A stretch of 38,820 bases of DNA from an uncultured Bacilli bacterium (GTDB taxonomy: Bacteria; Bacillota_I; Bacilli_A; RF39; UBA660). Positions 31,313-38,820 of this stretch are shown in pieces. The notes under the pieces were generated by a model. It searched no databases. It saw only the letters and a program-made list of their open reading frames with translations, and had not been told where the DNA came from. The first letter of the stretch is position 1, and every line of letters starts with the position of its first letter. A program made the position numbers and the translations under genes. The stretch lies in NCBI GenBank assembly GCA_934098445.1, contig CAKOOW010000006.1, positions 1-38,820 of the forward strand, in the 5' to 3' direction.

Positions 31313-33938
31313 AGTTATTAGTTTTCTTATTAATTAGGGCGGCTTTAGCGGCAGCTAGTTTGGCAATGGGTACGCGGTAAGCTGAGGCTGATATATAAGA
31401 TAAGCCAATTTTATCAAAGAAGATAATAGATTCTAGGGAAGCCGCATGTTCGCCACACACTCCTAAGGAAATATTGGGTTTTATCGCTCTTGATAATTTA
31501 GTTGCCACACTAACTAACTTTCCTACTCCATTAGTATCTAAGTTCATAAAAGGATCAGTAGTTAGGATTTTCTTATCATAGTAATCTTTTAAGAATTTAG
31601 CGGCATCATCTCTTGAAAAACCAAATGTCAACTGAGTTAAATCATTCGTTCCAAAAGAGAAGAAATCACAAACTTGCGCTAATTCATCTGCTAGAATAGC
31701 GGCTCTAGGAACTTCTATCATGGCACCAATCTGATAAGATAAATCCATATTTCTCTTCGTTAAGACTCTTCTTATCTCTTTTTCCACAATATTCTTTATA
31801 TAAATAAATTCTTTACTATCCATAATAAGGGGTAACATAATTTCAACCACTGGTTCAATGCCTTCGGTCTTAACATTACAAGCAGCACTGATAATGGCAT
31901 TCGTTTGCATAACGGCAATCTCGGGATAAGTTATATCTAATCTAGAACCACGATGTCCCATCATCGGGTTAAATTCTTTTAGACTATCTATTTTTAATTT
32001 TAAGTCCTCGATACTAAGATTTAAGACTTTAGCCAGTTCAGCTATTTCTTTATCTTCTTTAGGTAAGAATTCATGTAATGGGGGGTCTAAGTAACGAATA
32101 ACAACTGGTAAGCCGGAATTTAGACGATATAATTCTTCGAAGTCTTTTTCTTGATAAGGAAGAAGGGATACTAAGGCTTTTAGACGTGTCTCTTTATCCG
32201 GAGCTAGAATCATCTGTCTAAATTTAAAAATCCTGTCTTTTTCAAAGAACATATGTTCCGTCCGAACAAGGCCAATTCCTTCAGCGCCAAAGTTTTTAGC
32301 AATTTCCATATCTTTTTTAGTATCCGCATTCGCGCGAACTCCTAAGTTTTTAACTTCATCACACATCTTTAAAAGGTCTGTTAAAGCGGTATTACTACTA
32401 GCACTTTCTAGTTCTAAAGAACCCATATATACGTTACCCGTAGTCCCATCAATGGAGATTACATCACCCTCTTTTAGCGTTTTCTTATCTTTAGTAATTA
32501 AAGTATTATTAAGAATATCCATATTACTACAACCACTAACACAGACAATTCCCATTCCTCTAGCTACTACGGCAGCATGAGAAGTCATTCCTCCTCTAAT
32601 AGTTAAGACTCCTTCAGCATAGTGCATTCCTTCTATATCTTCGGGACTAGTTTCGTGACGAACTAAAATGGTCTTATGACCTTTTTTAGCTTCTTCAATA
32701 GCTTTACTAGCTTCAAAGACAAGGGCTCCTCGAGCCGCTCCCGGACTAGCAGCAAGACCACTACCAATAAGAGTAGCCTTCTTTAGACTCTCTTCTTTAA
32801 ATATCGGATGCATGGCTTGCGTAATATCATCAATACTAACTCTTGCAATAGCTTCTTCTTTAGTAATCTTTCCTTCTTTTACTAGGGATGTGGCAATATT
32901 TAGACTAGCTAAACCCGTTCTTTTACCATTTCTCGTCTGTAACATATAAAGATGTCCATCTTCTATGGTAAACTCCATATCTTGCATATCTTGATAATAA
33001 TCTTCTAATCTTTTAGCAATCCTTTGAAATTCATCATAGACATTAGGCATAATTTCTTTTAAAGAATCAATACTTTGAGGAGTTCTTACTCCAGCTACTA
33101 CATCTTCTCCTTGCGCATTAATTAAATATTCGCCAAAGAGTTTATCTTCTCCCGTAATAGGGCTTCTACTAAAAGCTACTCCGGTCCCGGAATTATTATT
33201 CTTATTACCATAAACCATCTCTTGAATATTAACGGCTGTTCCCCAAGAATCAGGAATATTATTAATCTTACGATAATAGATAGCTCGTTTATTATGCCAT
33301 GACTTAAATACGGCTCCCACAGCCATTATTAACTGACTAGTAGCATCCATAGGAAACTCTTCTTTAGTAATATCTTTATACATCTCTTTATATTTATTAG
33401 TTATAAAGAACCAATCATCTCCGGAAAGCTCCGTATCACTAGTATAGCCTTTTTCTTTCTTATAAGTAGTTAAATATTCTTCAAAAAGACTCTTATCACC
33501 ACCCATAACCACATCACAAAACATCATAATAAGACGTCTATAAGAGTCATAGACAAATCTTTTATTTTGCATAGTTGCACTTAGAGAAGCGGCTACCTCA
33601 TCATTAAGACCCAAATTTAAAATGGTATCCATCATTCCCGGCATACTACTTCTAGCCCCACTGCGAACGGACACTAATAGGGGTTTACTCGCATCTCCTA
33701 AGATTTTTTTTGTCTTTTCTTCTAAAGTACGTAAATGTTTATAGATTTCTTCTTCAATAGCCACGGGTAAGGTCTCATTTTCTTCATAATACTTATTACA
33801 TGCCTCCGTCGTTATGATAAACCCCTCAGGAACAGGAAGACCAAGAGAAGCCATACTACATAGATTAGCCCCCTTACCTCCTAAGAGTTCTCTCATGTCT
33901 TTATTGCCCTCATTAAAATCATATACAAATTTTTTCAT
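31311..33938 (-). CDS. ppdK: Pyruvate, phosphate dikinase
   Basis: About 875 residues, normal for the family. It interconverts pyruvate, ATP and Pi with PEP, AMP and PPi. The N-terminal nucleotide-binding domain has GGKGANLCSMASLGLPVPEGFIIT and RSGARSSMPGMMDTILN. The phosphohistidine is in GGMTSHAAVVARGMG. The C-terminal barrel has LVRTEHMFF, FGTNDLTQLTFG and GVCGEHAAS. The start falls in a run of GTG-ATG-ATG-ATG; I take the last ATG (33938), the first being equally possible. The ribosome binding site AAAGGA is unusually distant, with a palindrome between. It follows the Xer gene. Confidence 0.96.
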   Translation of the reverse strand: MKKFVYDFNEGNKDMRELLGGKGANLCSMASLGLPVPEGFIITTEACNKYYEENETLPVAIEEEIYKHLRTLEEKTKKILGDASKPLLVSVRSGARSSMPGMMDTILNLGLNDEVAASLSATMQNKRFVYDSYRRLIMMFCDVVMGGDKSLFEEYLTTYKKEKGYTSDTELSGDDWFFITNKYKEMYKDITKEEFPMDATSQLIMAVGAVFKSWHNKRAIYYRKINNIPDSWGTAVNIQEMVYGNKNNNSGTGVAFSRSPITGEDKLFGEYLINAQGEDVVAGVRTPQSIDSLKEIMPNVYDEFQRIAKRLEDYYQDMQDMEFTIEDGHLYMLQTRNGKRTGLASLNIATSLVKEGKITKEEAIARVSIDDITQAMHPIFKEESLKKATLIGSGLAASPGAARGALVFEASKAIEEAKKGHKTILVRHETSPEDIEGMHYAEGVLTIRGGMTSHAAVVARGMGIVCVSGCSNMDILNNTLITKDKKTLKEGDVISIDGTTGNVYMGSLELESASSNTALTDLLKMCDEVKNLGVRANADTKKDMEIAKNFGAEGIGLVRTEHMFFEKDRIFKFRQMILAPDKETRLKALVSLLPYQEKDFEELYRLNSGLPVVIRYLDPPLHEFLPKEDKEIAELAKVLNLSIEDLKLKIDSLKEFNPMMGHRGSRLDITYPEIAVMQTNAIISAACNVKTEGIEPVVEIMLPLIMDSKEFIYIKNIVEKEIRRVLTKRNMDLSYQIGAMIEVPRAAILADELAQVCDFFSFGTNDLTQLTFGFSRDDAAKFLKDYYDKKILTTDPFMNLDTNGVGKLVSVATKLSRAIKPNISLGVCGEHAASLESIIFFDKIGLSYISASAYRVPIAKLAAAKAALINKKTNN

Positions 33939-33947
33939 CATCATCAC

Positions 33948-33963
33948 TAGTTAAATTTAACTA
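33948..33963 (-). promoter_or_regulatory. Perfect 16-base palindrome between the ppdK ribosome binding site and start
   Basis: TAGTTAAATTTAACTA reads the same on both strands. AAAGGA lies just before it (33971-33966) and the start-codon run begins directly after (33947). As RNA, a 6-bp stem with a 4-base loop would bring the ribosome binding site close to the start codons. A DNA-binding operator is the alternative. Confidence 0.55.
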
Positions 33964-34018
33964 TTCCTTTCTTTTTATTCTAATTAAATATAGAATATTC
34001 TTTTTATTTTAGACCATT

Positions 34019-34876
34019 TTATCTTTTAAAAGCTTTTAAATATTCTCTTCTTACAACTTCATTAGTCACATGGGTATAAATACCTGTCGTGGAAAGGGAA
34101 GAATGTCCTAAGAGTTCTTGAACACTTCTTATATCGGCTCCATTATTTAACATTTCGGTCGCATAAGAGTGTCGAAATGTATGGGGAGTTACTTTTTTCT
34201 TTAGAAGACTAGTTTTAACTAAATTACTAATTATATACTCGGCTCCTCTTCTCGTTAAGGGAGTATTATTCTTATTTAGAAATAAATATTCTAAAGAACT
34301 ATTTCTTACTTTAAGATACTCTTCTAAATACTCTTTAGCATACTCGCCAAAATAGACTATGCGTATCTTACTCCCTTTTCCTAGGATTCTAATACTTTTA
34401 TCACTTATATTAATATCTTTAATCTTAATATTAATGGCTTCACTAATTCTTATCCCACTACTATAAAGAAGCTCTAGTAAAAGAGTATTTCTACGTCCTA
34501 TAAAGTCAGTCCGTTCTAGGGATTTCTTTATTATCTCTTCGTAGTCATTATTATTAATGAAATTAGGTAGTCTTTTTTCTTTCTTTGGTCTATTTAAATT
34601 CTTAAGAGGATTATATTCTATTAGATGTTTATATTCTAAATAATCATAATAATTCTTGAGACTAGAAAGAATTCTATTAATACTGCTACTCTTATAATTA
34701 CTATTTCCTAAGACTTTTAAATATTCTCTAATAATATCTTTATCTACTTTGAGATAATTAATCTTTAAAGAACTTAAATACTCTTTAAAGATAGTAATAT
34801 CACTAAGATAACTATTAACGGTATTATCGGGATACTTTCTAACATTTGTCAAATAATTTCTATATTCTTTATCCAT
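34019..34876 (-). CDS. xerC: Tyrosine recombinase, XerC/XerD type
   Basis: 285 residues, about 10 short of typical XerC/D. The N-terminal SAM-like domain (about 1-85) is followed by the catalytic domain with Arg in SSGIRISEAIN, Lys in the KGSKIRIVY turn, HTFRHSYATEML (His and Arg) and LGHSSLSTTGIYTH with the nucleophilic Tyr. The function expected is chromosome dimer resolution at dif. No att sites or phage genes lie nearby, so a mobile-element integrase is less likely. AAGGA precedes ATG 34876; XerC versus XerD is not decided. Confidence 0.88.
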   Translation of the reverse strand: MDKEYRNYLTNVRKYPDNTVNSYLSDITIFKEYLSSLKINYLKVDKDIIREYLKVLGNSNYKSSSINRILSSLKNYYDYLEYKHLIEYNPLKNLNRPKKEKRLPNFINNNDYEEIIKKSLERTDFIGRRNTLLLELLYSSGIRISEAINIKIKDINISDKSIRILGKGSKIRIVYFGEYAKEYLEEYLKVRNSSLEYLFLNKNNTPLTRRGAEYIISNLVKTSLLKKKVTPHTFRHSYATEMLNNGADIRSVQELLGHSSLSTTGIYTHVTNEVVRREYLKAFKR

Positions 34877-34890
34877 ATATATTAATCCTT

Positions 34891-34915
34891 AAAAAATATA
34901 GGTTTCCCTATATTT
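34891..34915 (-). terminator. Terminator of deoD, upstream of the Xer gene
   Basis: AAATATAGG (34915-34907), loop GAAA, CCTATATTT (34902-34894) on the minus strand: a perfect 9-bp stem followed by TTT. A small second stem GTTGG/CCAAC (34919-34934) lies between it and the deoD stop. Confidence 0.85.
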
Positions 34916-34939
34916 CAAGTTGGTGCTTGCCAACGCCCT

Positions 34940-35671
34940 TTATCTTATGATAGCATCAAGTGCTAAAGTAATCATATCATCCAAGGACTTTTCCCGGTCT
35001 TCTATAGGTAAAACGACATCGCTAAACTTGGAATCAACTGCTGTTACAATTGCGGCAGCATCACGCTTAAAGGTATTAGCAACGTGAACTAGAGCATAAG
35101 CTTCCATCTCTTCGGCAATTGGTTTTACTTCTTCGGGAATTCTTCTTAAGACTTTATCCATATCAATATAAGGTCCAAAAGCATCACAAGTAAGCATCGT
35201 GCCGACATGGAGCTTCTTACCTTGTTCTTCCGCAGTCTTAATGATACCATTATTCAAAGTCTTACTAGGATACTCCATATTCTTATCATACCCATCATAG
35301 TTATAAGCAAAATTAGAAAGACTATATACACTATCAGCTAGAATTAACTCTGGTACTTTAATATCTTTTGTTACAACGCCGCAAGTACCGATGCGAATGA
35401 TTTTTTCTACTCCAAAGTAATAAAACAATTCAAAGGCATAAATACTCATACTAGGCATTCCCATACCACTTCCCATGATGGTAACTTTCTTACCCTTATA
35501 AGTTCCCGTAAAGCCAAACATATTGCGAACACTGGTAACGAGTCTGGCATTATCTAAGAATTTCTCGGCTATGTATTTAGCACGTAATGGGTCACCTGGC
35601 ATTAATACTAAAGGAGCTATATCACTTTTCTTTTCAACCTTAATATGTATAGGTTCATCTTGTGGTTTCAT
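34940..35671 (-). CDS. deoD: Purine-nucleoside phosphorylase DeoD
   Basis: 243-residue hexameric-type phosphorylase that splits purine (deoxy)nucleosides with phosphate to base and pentose 1-phosphate. Motifs: VLMPGDPLRAKYIAE, GSGMGMPSMSIYAFELF, IRIGTCGV and the late EEMEAYALVHVAN with the nucleoside-binding Glu. The acidic proton donor is in DSKFSDVVLP. Length fits DeoD. AGGAGG lies 7 bases before ATG 35671, with an extended -10 further upstream. Confidence 0.95.
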   Translation of the reverse strand: MKPQDEPIHIKVEKKSDIAPLVLMPGDPLRAKYIAEKFLDNARLVTSVRNMFGFTGTYKGKKVTIMGSGMGMPSMSIYAFELFYYFGVEKIIRIGTCGVVTKDIKVPELILADSVYSLSNFAYNYDGYDKNMEYPSKTLNNGIIKTAEEQGKKLHVGTMLTCDAFGPYIDMDKVLRRIPEEVKPIAEEMEAYALVHVANTFKRDAAAIVTAVDSKFSDVVLPIEDREKSLDDMITLALDAIIR

Positions 35672-35692
35672 TTTCTATCCTCCTATGATTAC

Positions 35693-35701
35693 ATTATAGC
35701 A
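35693..35701 (-). promoter_or_regulatory. Extended -10 promoter of deoD
   Basis: Minus-strand TGCTATAAT (35701-35693), consensus TATAAT with TGC. The -35 is weak. Start point near 35686, giving a leader that is little more than the AGGAGG site. Confidence 0.6.
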
Positions 35702-35779
35702 AAAAAGTTTATTTTTAGGAATATTTTTCTTTACAAATTCTTATCTTTAGAGTACCCTAACTATTTAGTGAGGAATATT

Positions 35780-36064
35780 ATGAAAATAGAAATATCTTTA
35801 AAAGAAAGTTATATACTAATTGATTATAATGGTTTTAAGAGAAAAACTAATAACTTAGAATATCTTAAGTCTCTTCTATATGATGATTATGGTCTTTTAA
35901 AAGGAGTTCATAAGAAGGGTAATGACTTAGTAATTTATTATGCTAATAGTACTATTATCATCAAAAGCATTCGTAATATTAATAAATTTTCAGCCGGTTT
36001 TATTATCTTAGAATTTTTAAATTCTTTAAAACCTTCTAAGTCTTTAAAACTTATTAAGTCTTAG
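35780..36064 (+). CDS. Small hypothetical protein
   Basis: 94 residues, basic, beta-rich N-terminal part (IEISLKESYILIDYNGFKRK) and a hydrophobic C-terminal helix (SAGFIILEFLNSL). I do not recognise it. ATG 35780 is supported by GAGGAA 5 bases upstream; the longer open frame from 35645 overlaps deoD start and is rejected. TTTACA about 50 bases upstream could be a -35 but has no good -10. It overlaps the end of sigK tail to tail by 11 bases. Confidence 0.6.
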   Translation: MKIEISLKESYILIDYNGFKRKTNNLEYLKSLLYDDYGLLKGVHKKGNDLVIYYANSTIIIKSIRNINKFSAGFIILEFLNSLKPSKSLKLIKS

Positions 36065-36746
36065 AAGTCTTAATAAATTCTCTTAGAATTTTACTTATCG
36101 CTCGTTTTTCAATTCTGGAAACATAACTTCTAGAGATATGCATTTCTTTAGCTATTTCTTTTTGAGTCTTAGCTTTTCTATTATCAAGACCATACCTATT
36201 AGTAATAATATTCTGTTCTCTTTTATTTAACTTTGTAATAAATTTCTTTAATAGTTCAATATTATCTTTAAGATATAGTTCTTCTTCAATAGTTTTATTC
36301 TTATCTTTAATAACATCTTTTAAATTAATCTTATTACCTTCTTTATCGGTGCCAATATAATCATCTAAAGAAACAGTATTTTGATATTTCTTAGATTGAC
36401 GATAATACATAAGAATTTCATTTTCTATACATCTAGCGGCATAAGTAGTAATTTTAATATTCTTATTCTTCTTATAAGAATCTATTCCTTTAATGAGTCC
36501 TATTGTCCCAATACTTATTAAATCATCGGTTAGAGTCATTGGAGGGTTAAATTTCTTTACGATATGGGCTACTAATCTAAGATTATGTTCAATTAAGATA
36601 TTTCTAGCTTTCTTATCTCCAGCTTCCATTAAGTTAATATACTTTTCTTCTTCTAATGGACTTAATGGTTCTTTAAAGACTGTATTAGAATAACTCCCTG
36701 TAAATAAGAAAATACCTTTCAAAAAGTTTATAATTATATTTATCAT
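36054..36746 (-). CDS. sigK: Late mother-cell sigma factor SigK (uninterrupted)
   Basis: 230-residue sigma-70 factor. It matches SigK almost motif by motif: PLSPLEEEKYINLMEAGDKKARNILIEHNLRLVAHIVKKF, DDLISIGTIGLIKGIDSY, ITTYAARCIENEILMYYR, SLDDYIGTDKEGN, RYGLDNRKAKTQKEIAKEMHISRSYVSRIEKRA. A hydrophobic N-terminal stretch (about 1-17) would be the pro-sequence removed on activation in Bacillus. The gene is one continuous frame, so no skin-type insertion is present. AGGGTGG precedes ATG 36746. Confidence 0.94.
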   Translation of the reverse strand: MINIIINFLKGIFLFTGSYSNTVFKEPLSPLEEEKYINLMEAGDKKARNILIEHNLRLVAHIVKKFNPPMTLTDDLISIGTIGLIKGIDSYKKNKNIKITTYAARCIENEILMYYRQSKKYQNTVSLDDYIGTDKEGNKINLKDVIKDKNKTIEEELYLKDNIELLKKFITKLNKREQNIITNRYGLDNRKAKTQKEIAKEMHISRSYVSRIEKRAISKILREFIKTSKT

Positions 36747-36781
36747 TAAACCACCCTAGTACATTGTATTTAATTAGTATT

Positions 36782-36813
36782 AAAAAAAGACTTATAGAAT
36801 TTCCATACGTCTT
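36782..36813 (-). terminator. Terminator of the second surface-protein gene
   Basis: AAGAC (36813-36809) and GTCTT (36791-36787) on the minus strand, with an inner TAT/ATA part and one mismatch, then TTTTTTT. It is 29 bases past the stop at 36842. It separates that gene from sigK. Confidence 0.75.
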
Positions 36814-36841
36814 AAAATTTAAAGTAATTTGGTCCCAATAA

Positions 36842-38820
36842 TTAATTGGTCTTAATCACAAATGGATCATTGGATGTTCCTATTCCCCCTGATATTTCTA
36901 CATCTGCTTTTAGATTTATGACGGGTCTAGTTACATAAGTAGAATTTGCCCAACTATAAACACCTAAAGAACCATCTTGATTAACAGAAAATACGCGTGA
37001 ATTTTTCTCTGATGAACTAAAATAAGATGGAGACATTGTCCAATAATTTTGGGTTGAATACACCCACGATAATCTGTTAAGATAATTTTTTGCTATTCCA
37101 GCAAAAACAACTTCATCATAGGTAATTAAACCAACTGGATAAGTTAGTGCTTTATTGCCAATATTAGAATCAGTTACCGTATAAAGATCTCTAGATGGTT
37201 CTGGACAAGTAAATTCTGCCGTACTGTTTCCGTGTCGTTTAGATGCACCAAATCTCGTATCATGTTCAGTAGTAACACCATCACTGCCACTATCGCTATA
37301 TAAACTCCGGTCTCCACAAAAGCCAACAGCCCTTGATACATAAGCATCATAATTTTTATCAACTATATTAGTCTTATACCAATTGTCAATCACTTGTTTT
37401 ATCGTAGAATCATTCGTATTAGCATGTACTTCATCATAAGTTTTTCCATCCACATTGCCATACATATAACCAATGTATGCCGGATCATTAGATAGAGAAT
37501 TAAATAGATAACCTTTATCATTGATTGATTGATGTATACCAATAGCATTTTTCACAGTTCCATTATACATAAGTCTTATGGAGTCATCACCATTAATTCG
37601 TATTATTTGCCAATAAAATCCAGCAAAATATACATTATTATTTTTAATATTACCTCGATAATAGTATGTTGTCCCATAATCATCAGTGCCTTGATAAAGA
37701 CCACGATCCGATTTATCAGTTTCTGATTCCGATTCAGTTAATGTAATACCTGTCAAACTATAAATGATGCTGTCATAAGAAATATCATTCCAAATTTTTG
37801 TGCCAGTCTCCTTTGTAACATTTGTTATTTCATACACTTTTGCATCAACATTGCCAGAAGAAGTATGCAATTTATGACTAACGTTATTATATACCAAATA
37901 TTCATACTGAAAATAATACTTTTGGTTGCCACTAAAATCCAAAGTTGTAGGATCAACACATACGGGATCACTTAAAGTGTATCTTCCTGTATCACTATCA
38001 AAATTTTTAGACTTGAACAATGTAATTTTAGTATCATCTTCCGTCAATTCGCTGGTTTGTTCATCACTTTTTATAGCGGAACTTGCAGGTTTTGGTATAT
38101 CTAAAGTGGCACTATTTCCTGTTTTTTCAACCCATTTAATAATAGGTGCTGTATTACTAACATCAACTGTCTGTTTACTAGCAATCTTATTTTTAGCAAT
38201 TTCAGGTGTGGTTTGATATTCGTTAGCGAAAATAGCATCATATAATTTTTTATATTTCGTACCAGCTTGATTATAACTGCTTGGTTCAGAATTAACGACT
38301 ACCTTTGATTTGAAGAATTTACCAAAAATATCATCATCTACGGTAACATCTTCATCTATCCATAAAGATACGCTATAATCCTCAGATTCATCACTTCCTA
38401 AGTAACCTTCAGCTACAGTATATGAAGAGACACTATTAGTTAAAGTAGTTAAGGTTGTAGTAAATGTATCTAAGGTCTTTATTTCTTCATTATTTACTCT
38501 CGTTGCTACATAATGACTATTTAAAGTGGTACCTTCTAATAATTCAATATTAACATAATAATGAGCAAAAATACTACAGGTATTATGAATTGTAAAACTA
38601 AAGGGTTTTAACTTAAGTCCCTCCTCATCTGTAATTGGATAAGCATTCCCAAGATTTATTTCCCCAGATTGATTGGCAAGTTCTACTTGAAAACAGCCAG
38701 TCGTTGCATTATTCGTACTATTTTGGATATTTCTAACATACCAATAAGCATAAGATAAACCAATAAAGGCAATACATATAGCTATTATAGAGATGCTAGT
38801 TATTATTAATTTCTTTTTAC
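36842..38820 (-). CDS. Large surface protein, paralogue of 17189-19258 (5' end beyond window)
   Basis: About 658 codons are visible; the frame stays open to the window edge and only the first few residues are missing. The visible start is KKKLIITSISIIAICIAFIG then LSYAYW, the same signal/anchor as the first surface protein. Shared blocks follow: YPITDEEGLKL, SLWIDEDVT, YYRGNIKNNNVYF, IIRINGDDSIRLMYNGT, NDSTIKQVIDNWYKTNI, ALTYPVGLIT, YWTMSP, TRPVINLKAD. Unlike the first, its C-terminal stretch has normal AT-rich codons (1 of 33 ending in C) and it ends in a canonical terminator. No sorting motif seen. Confidence 0.8.
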   Translation of the reverse strand, partial: KKKLIITSISIIAICIAFIGLSYAYWYVRNIQNSTNNATTGCFQVELANQSGEINLGNAYPITDEEGLKLKPFSFTIHNTCSIFAHYYVNIELLEGTTLNSHYVATRVNNEEIKTLDTFTTTLTTLTNSVSSYTVAEGYLGSDESEDYSVSLWIDEDVTVDDDIFGKFFKSKVVVNSEPSSYNQAGTKYKKLYDAIFANEYQTTPEIAKNKIASKQTVDVSNTAPIIKWVEKTGNSATLDIPKPASSAIKSDEQTSELTEDDTKITLFKSKNFDSDTGRYTLSDPVCVDPTTLDFSGNQKYYFQYEYLVYNNVSHKLHTSSGNVDAKVYEITNVTKETGTKIWNDISYDSIIYSLTGITLTESESETDKSDRGLYQGTDDYGTTYYYRGNIKNNNVYFAGFYWQIIRINGDDSIRLMYNGTVKNAIGIHQSINDKGYLFNSLSNDPAYIGYMYGNVDGKTYDEVHANTNDSTIKQVIDNWYKTNIVDKNYDAYVSRAVGFCGDRSLYSDSGSDGVTTEHDTRFGASKRHGNSTAEFTCPEPSRDLYTVTDSNIGNKALTYPVGLITYDEVVFAGIAKNYLNRLSWVYSTQNYWTMSPSYFSSSEKNSRVFSVNQDGSLGVYSWANSTYVTRPVINLKADVEISGGIGTSNDPFVIKTN

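Noticed and set aside
36763..36770. Minus-strand AATACAAT as a SigE-type -10 of sigK
   Set aside because: It resembles CATACAAT, but no ATA-type -35 lies at the right distance, so the evidence is too thin.
38045..38047. Start of the second surface protein at TTG 38047, implying a shorter gene or a frameshift
   Set aside because: The frame continues without a stop to the window edge and encodes the same N-terminal signal and first domain as the paralogue, so the gene is one long frame cut by the window.
37174..38216. Small frames overlapping the second surface gene
   Set aside because: All are shadows in other frames or on the opposite strand of a gene with a conserved paralogue.
1..38820. 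Template repeat or reverse transcriptase of a DGR inside this window
   Set aside because: I looked for a second copy of the 17200-17400 sequence and for a reverse-transcriptase protein (YxDD motif); neither is present. The DGR proposal therefore rests on the target alone.
1..38820. CRISPR array, prophage or insertion sequence
   Set aside because: No regularly spaced repeats, transposase or phage structural genes are seen. The tyrosine recombinase at 34019-34876 looks like a housekeeping Xer protein and has no flanking att-like repeats.

Overview
This is an AT-rich (roughly 30% G+C by eye), densely packed chromosomal segment from a low-G+C Gram-positive anaerobe of the Bacillota. It carries peptidoglycan genes (murE, murG, murB, divIB), sporulation-type genes (sigG, an uninterrupted sigK, ylbJ, ylmC) and anaerobic pyruvate metabolism (pyruvate:ferredoxin oxidoreductase, pyruvate phosphate dikinase). 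A Bacilli or Erysipelotrichia-like endospore-former of the gut type fits best. The species cannot be named from the sequence. Most genes lie on the minus strand; a few small plus-strand genes sit between them, often overlapping convergent neighbours by a few bases.

Layout. 1-5.1 kb: polysaccharide deacetylase (cut by the window edge), HD-domain protein and YlbL protease as one minus-strand operon, with divergent ylbJ, a small membrane protein and the tRNA methylthiotransferase mtaB. 5.3-8.6 kb: the overlapping murG-murB-divIB-queH operon. 8.7-11.05 kb: a three-gene operon (DUF3419-like SAM enzyme, DUF1848 Fe-S protein, membrane-anchored small protein) with its own promoter and terminator. 11.1-13.6 kb: murE, a Fic protein and a small partner gene. 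13.7-17.1 kb: pyruvate:ferredoxin oxidoreductase. 17.1-19.3 kb: a large surface protein. 19.3-22.9 kb: a cation P-type ATPase and a rhomboid protease. 23.3-26.4 kb: rluD-type synthase, lspA, ylmC, sigG and a membrane HTH gene, in the order sigG-ylmC-lspA-ylyB I recall from Bacillus subtilis. 26.5-28.4 kb: two tandem double-HTH regulators and an HExxH protein. 29.2-29.4 kb: two tRNA genes. 29.5-36.7 kb: a small protein with a consensus promoter, Smr, PfkB kinase, ppdK, a Xer recombinase, deoD and sigK. 36.8 kb to the end: a second surface protein, a paralogue of the one at 17-19 kb.

The most striking feature is the C-terminal coding end of the first surface protein (17276-17383). There, 20 of 36 codons end in C and the residues are mostly Y, N, D, S, G and A. 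The DNA is about 49% G+C, and the stretch ends in an invariant-looking GVRPVINLKAD block. In the aligned stretch of the paralogue only 1 of 33 codons ends in C. Just past the stop codon is a 14-bp hairpin with a GGAA loop. Together these look like the variable repeat of a diversity-generating retroelement (DGR) target, in which AAC codons of a template are randomised to NNC. No reverse transcriptase or template repeat is visible here, so the machinery would have to lie elsewhere in the genome. The paralogue would then be a non-diversified relative.

Functionally the window mixes housekeeping and envelope-assembly genes with forespore and mother-cell sigma factors and PPi/ferredoxin-linked pyruvate metabolism. 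The regulatory DNA is readable: several promoters fit TTGACA/TATAAT or extended -10 forms, and many operons end in clear hairpin-plus-T terminators.
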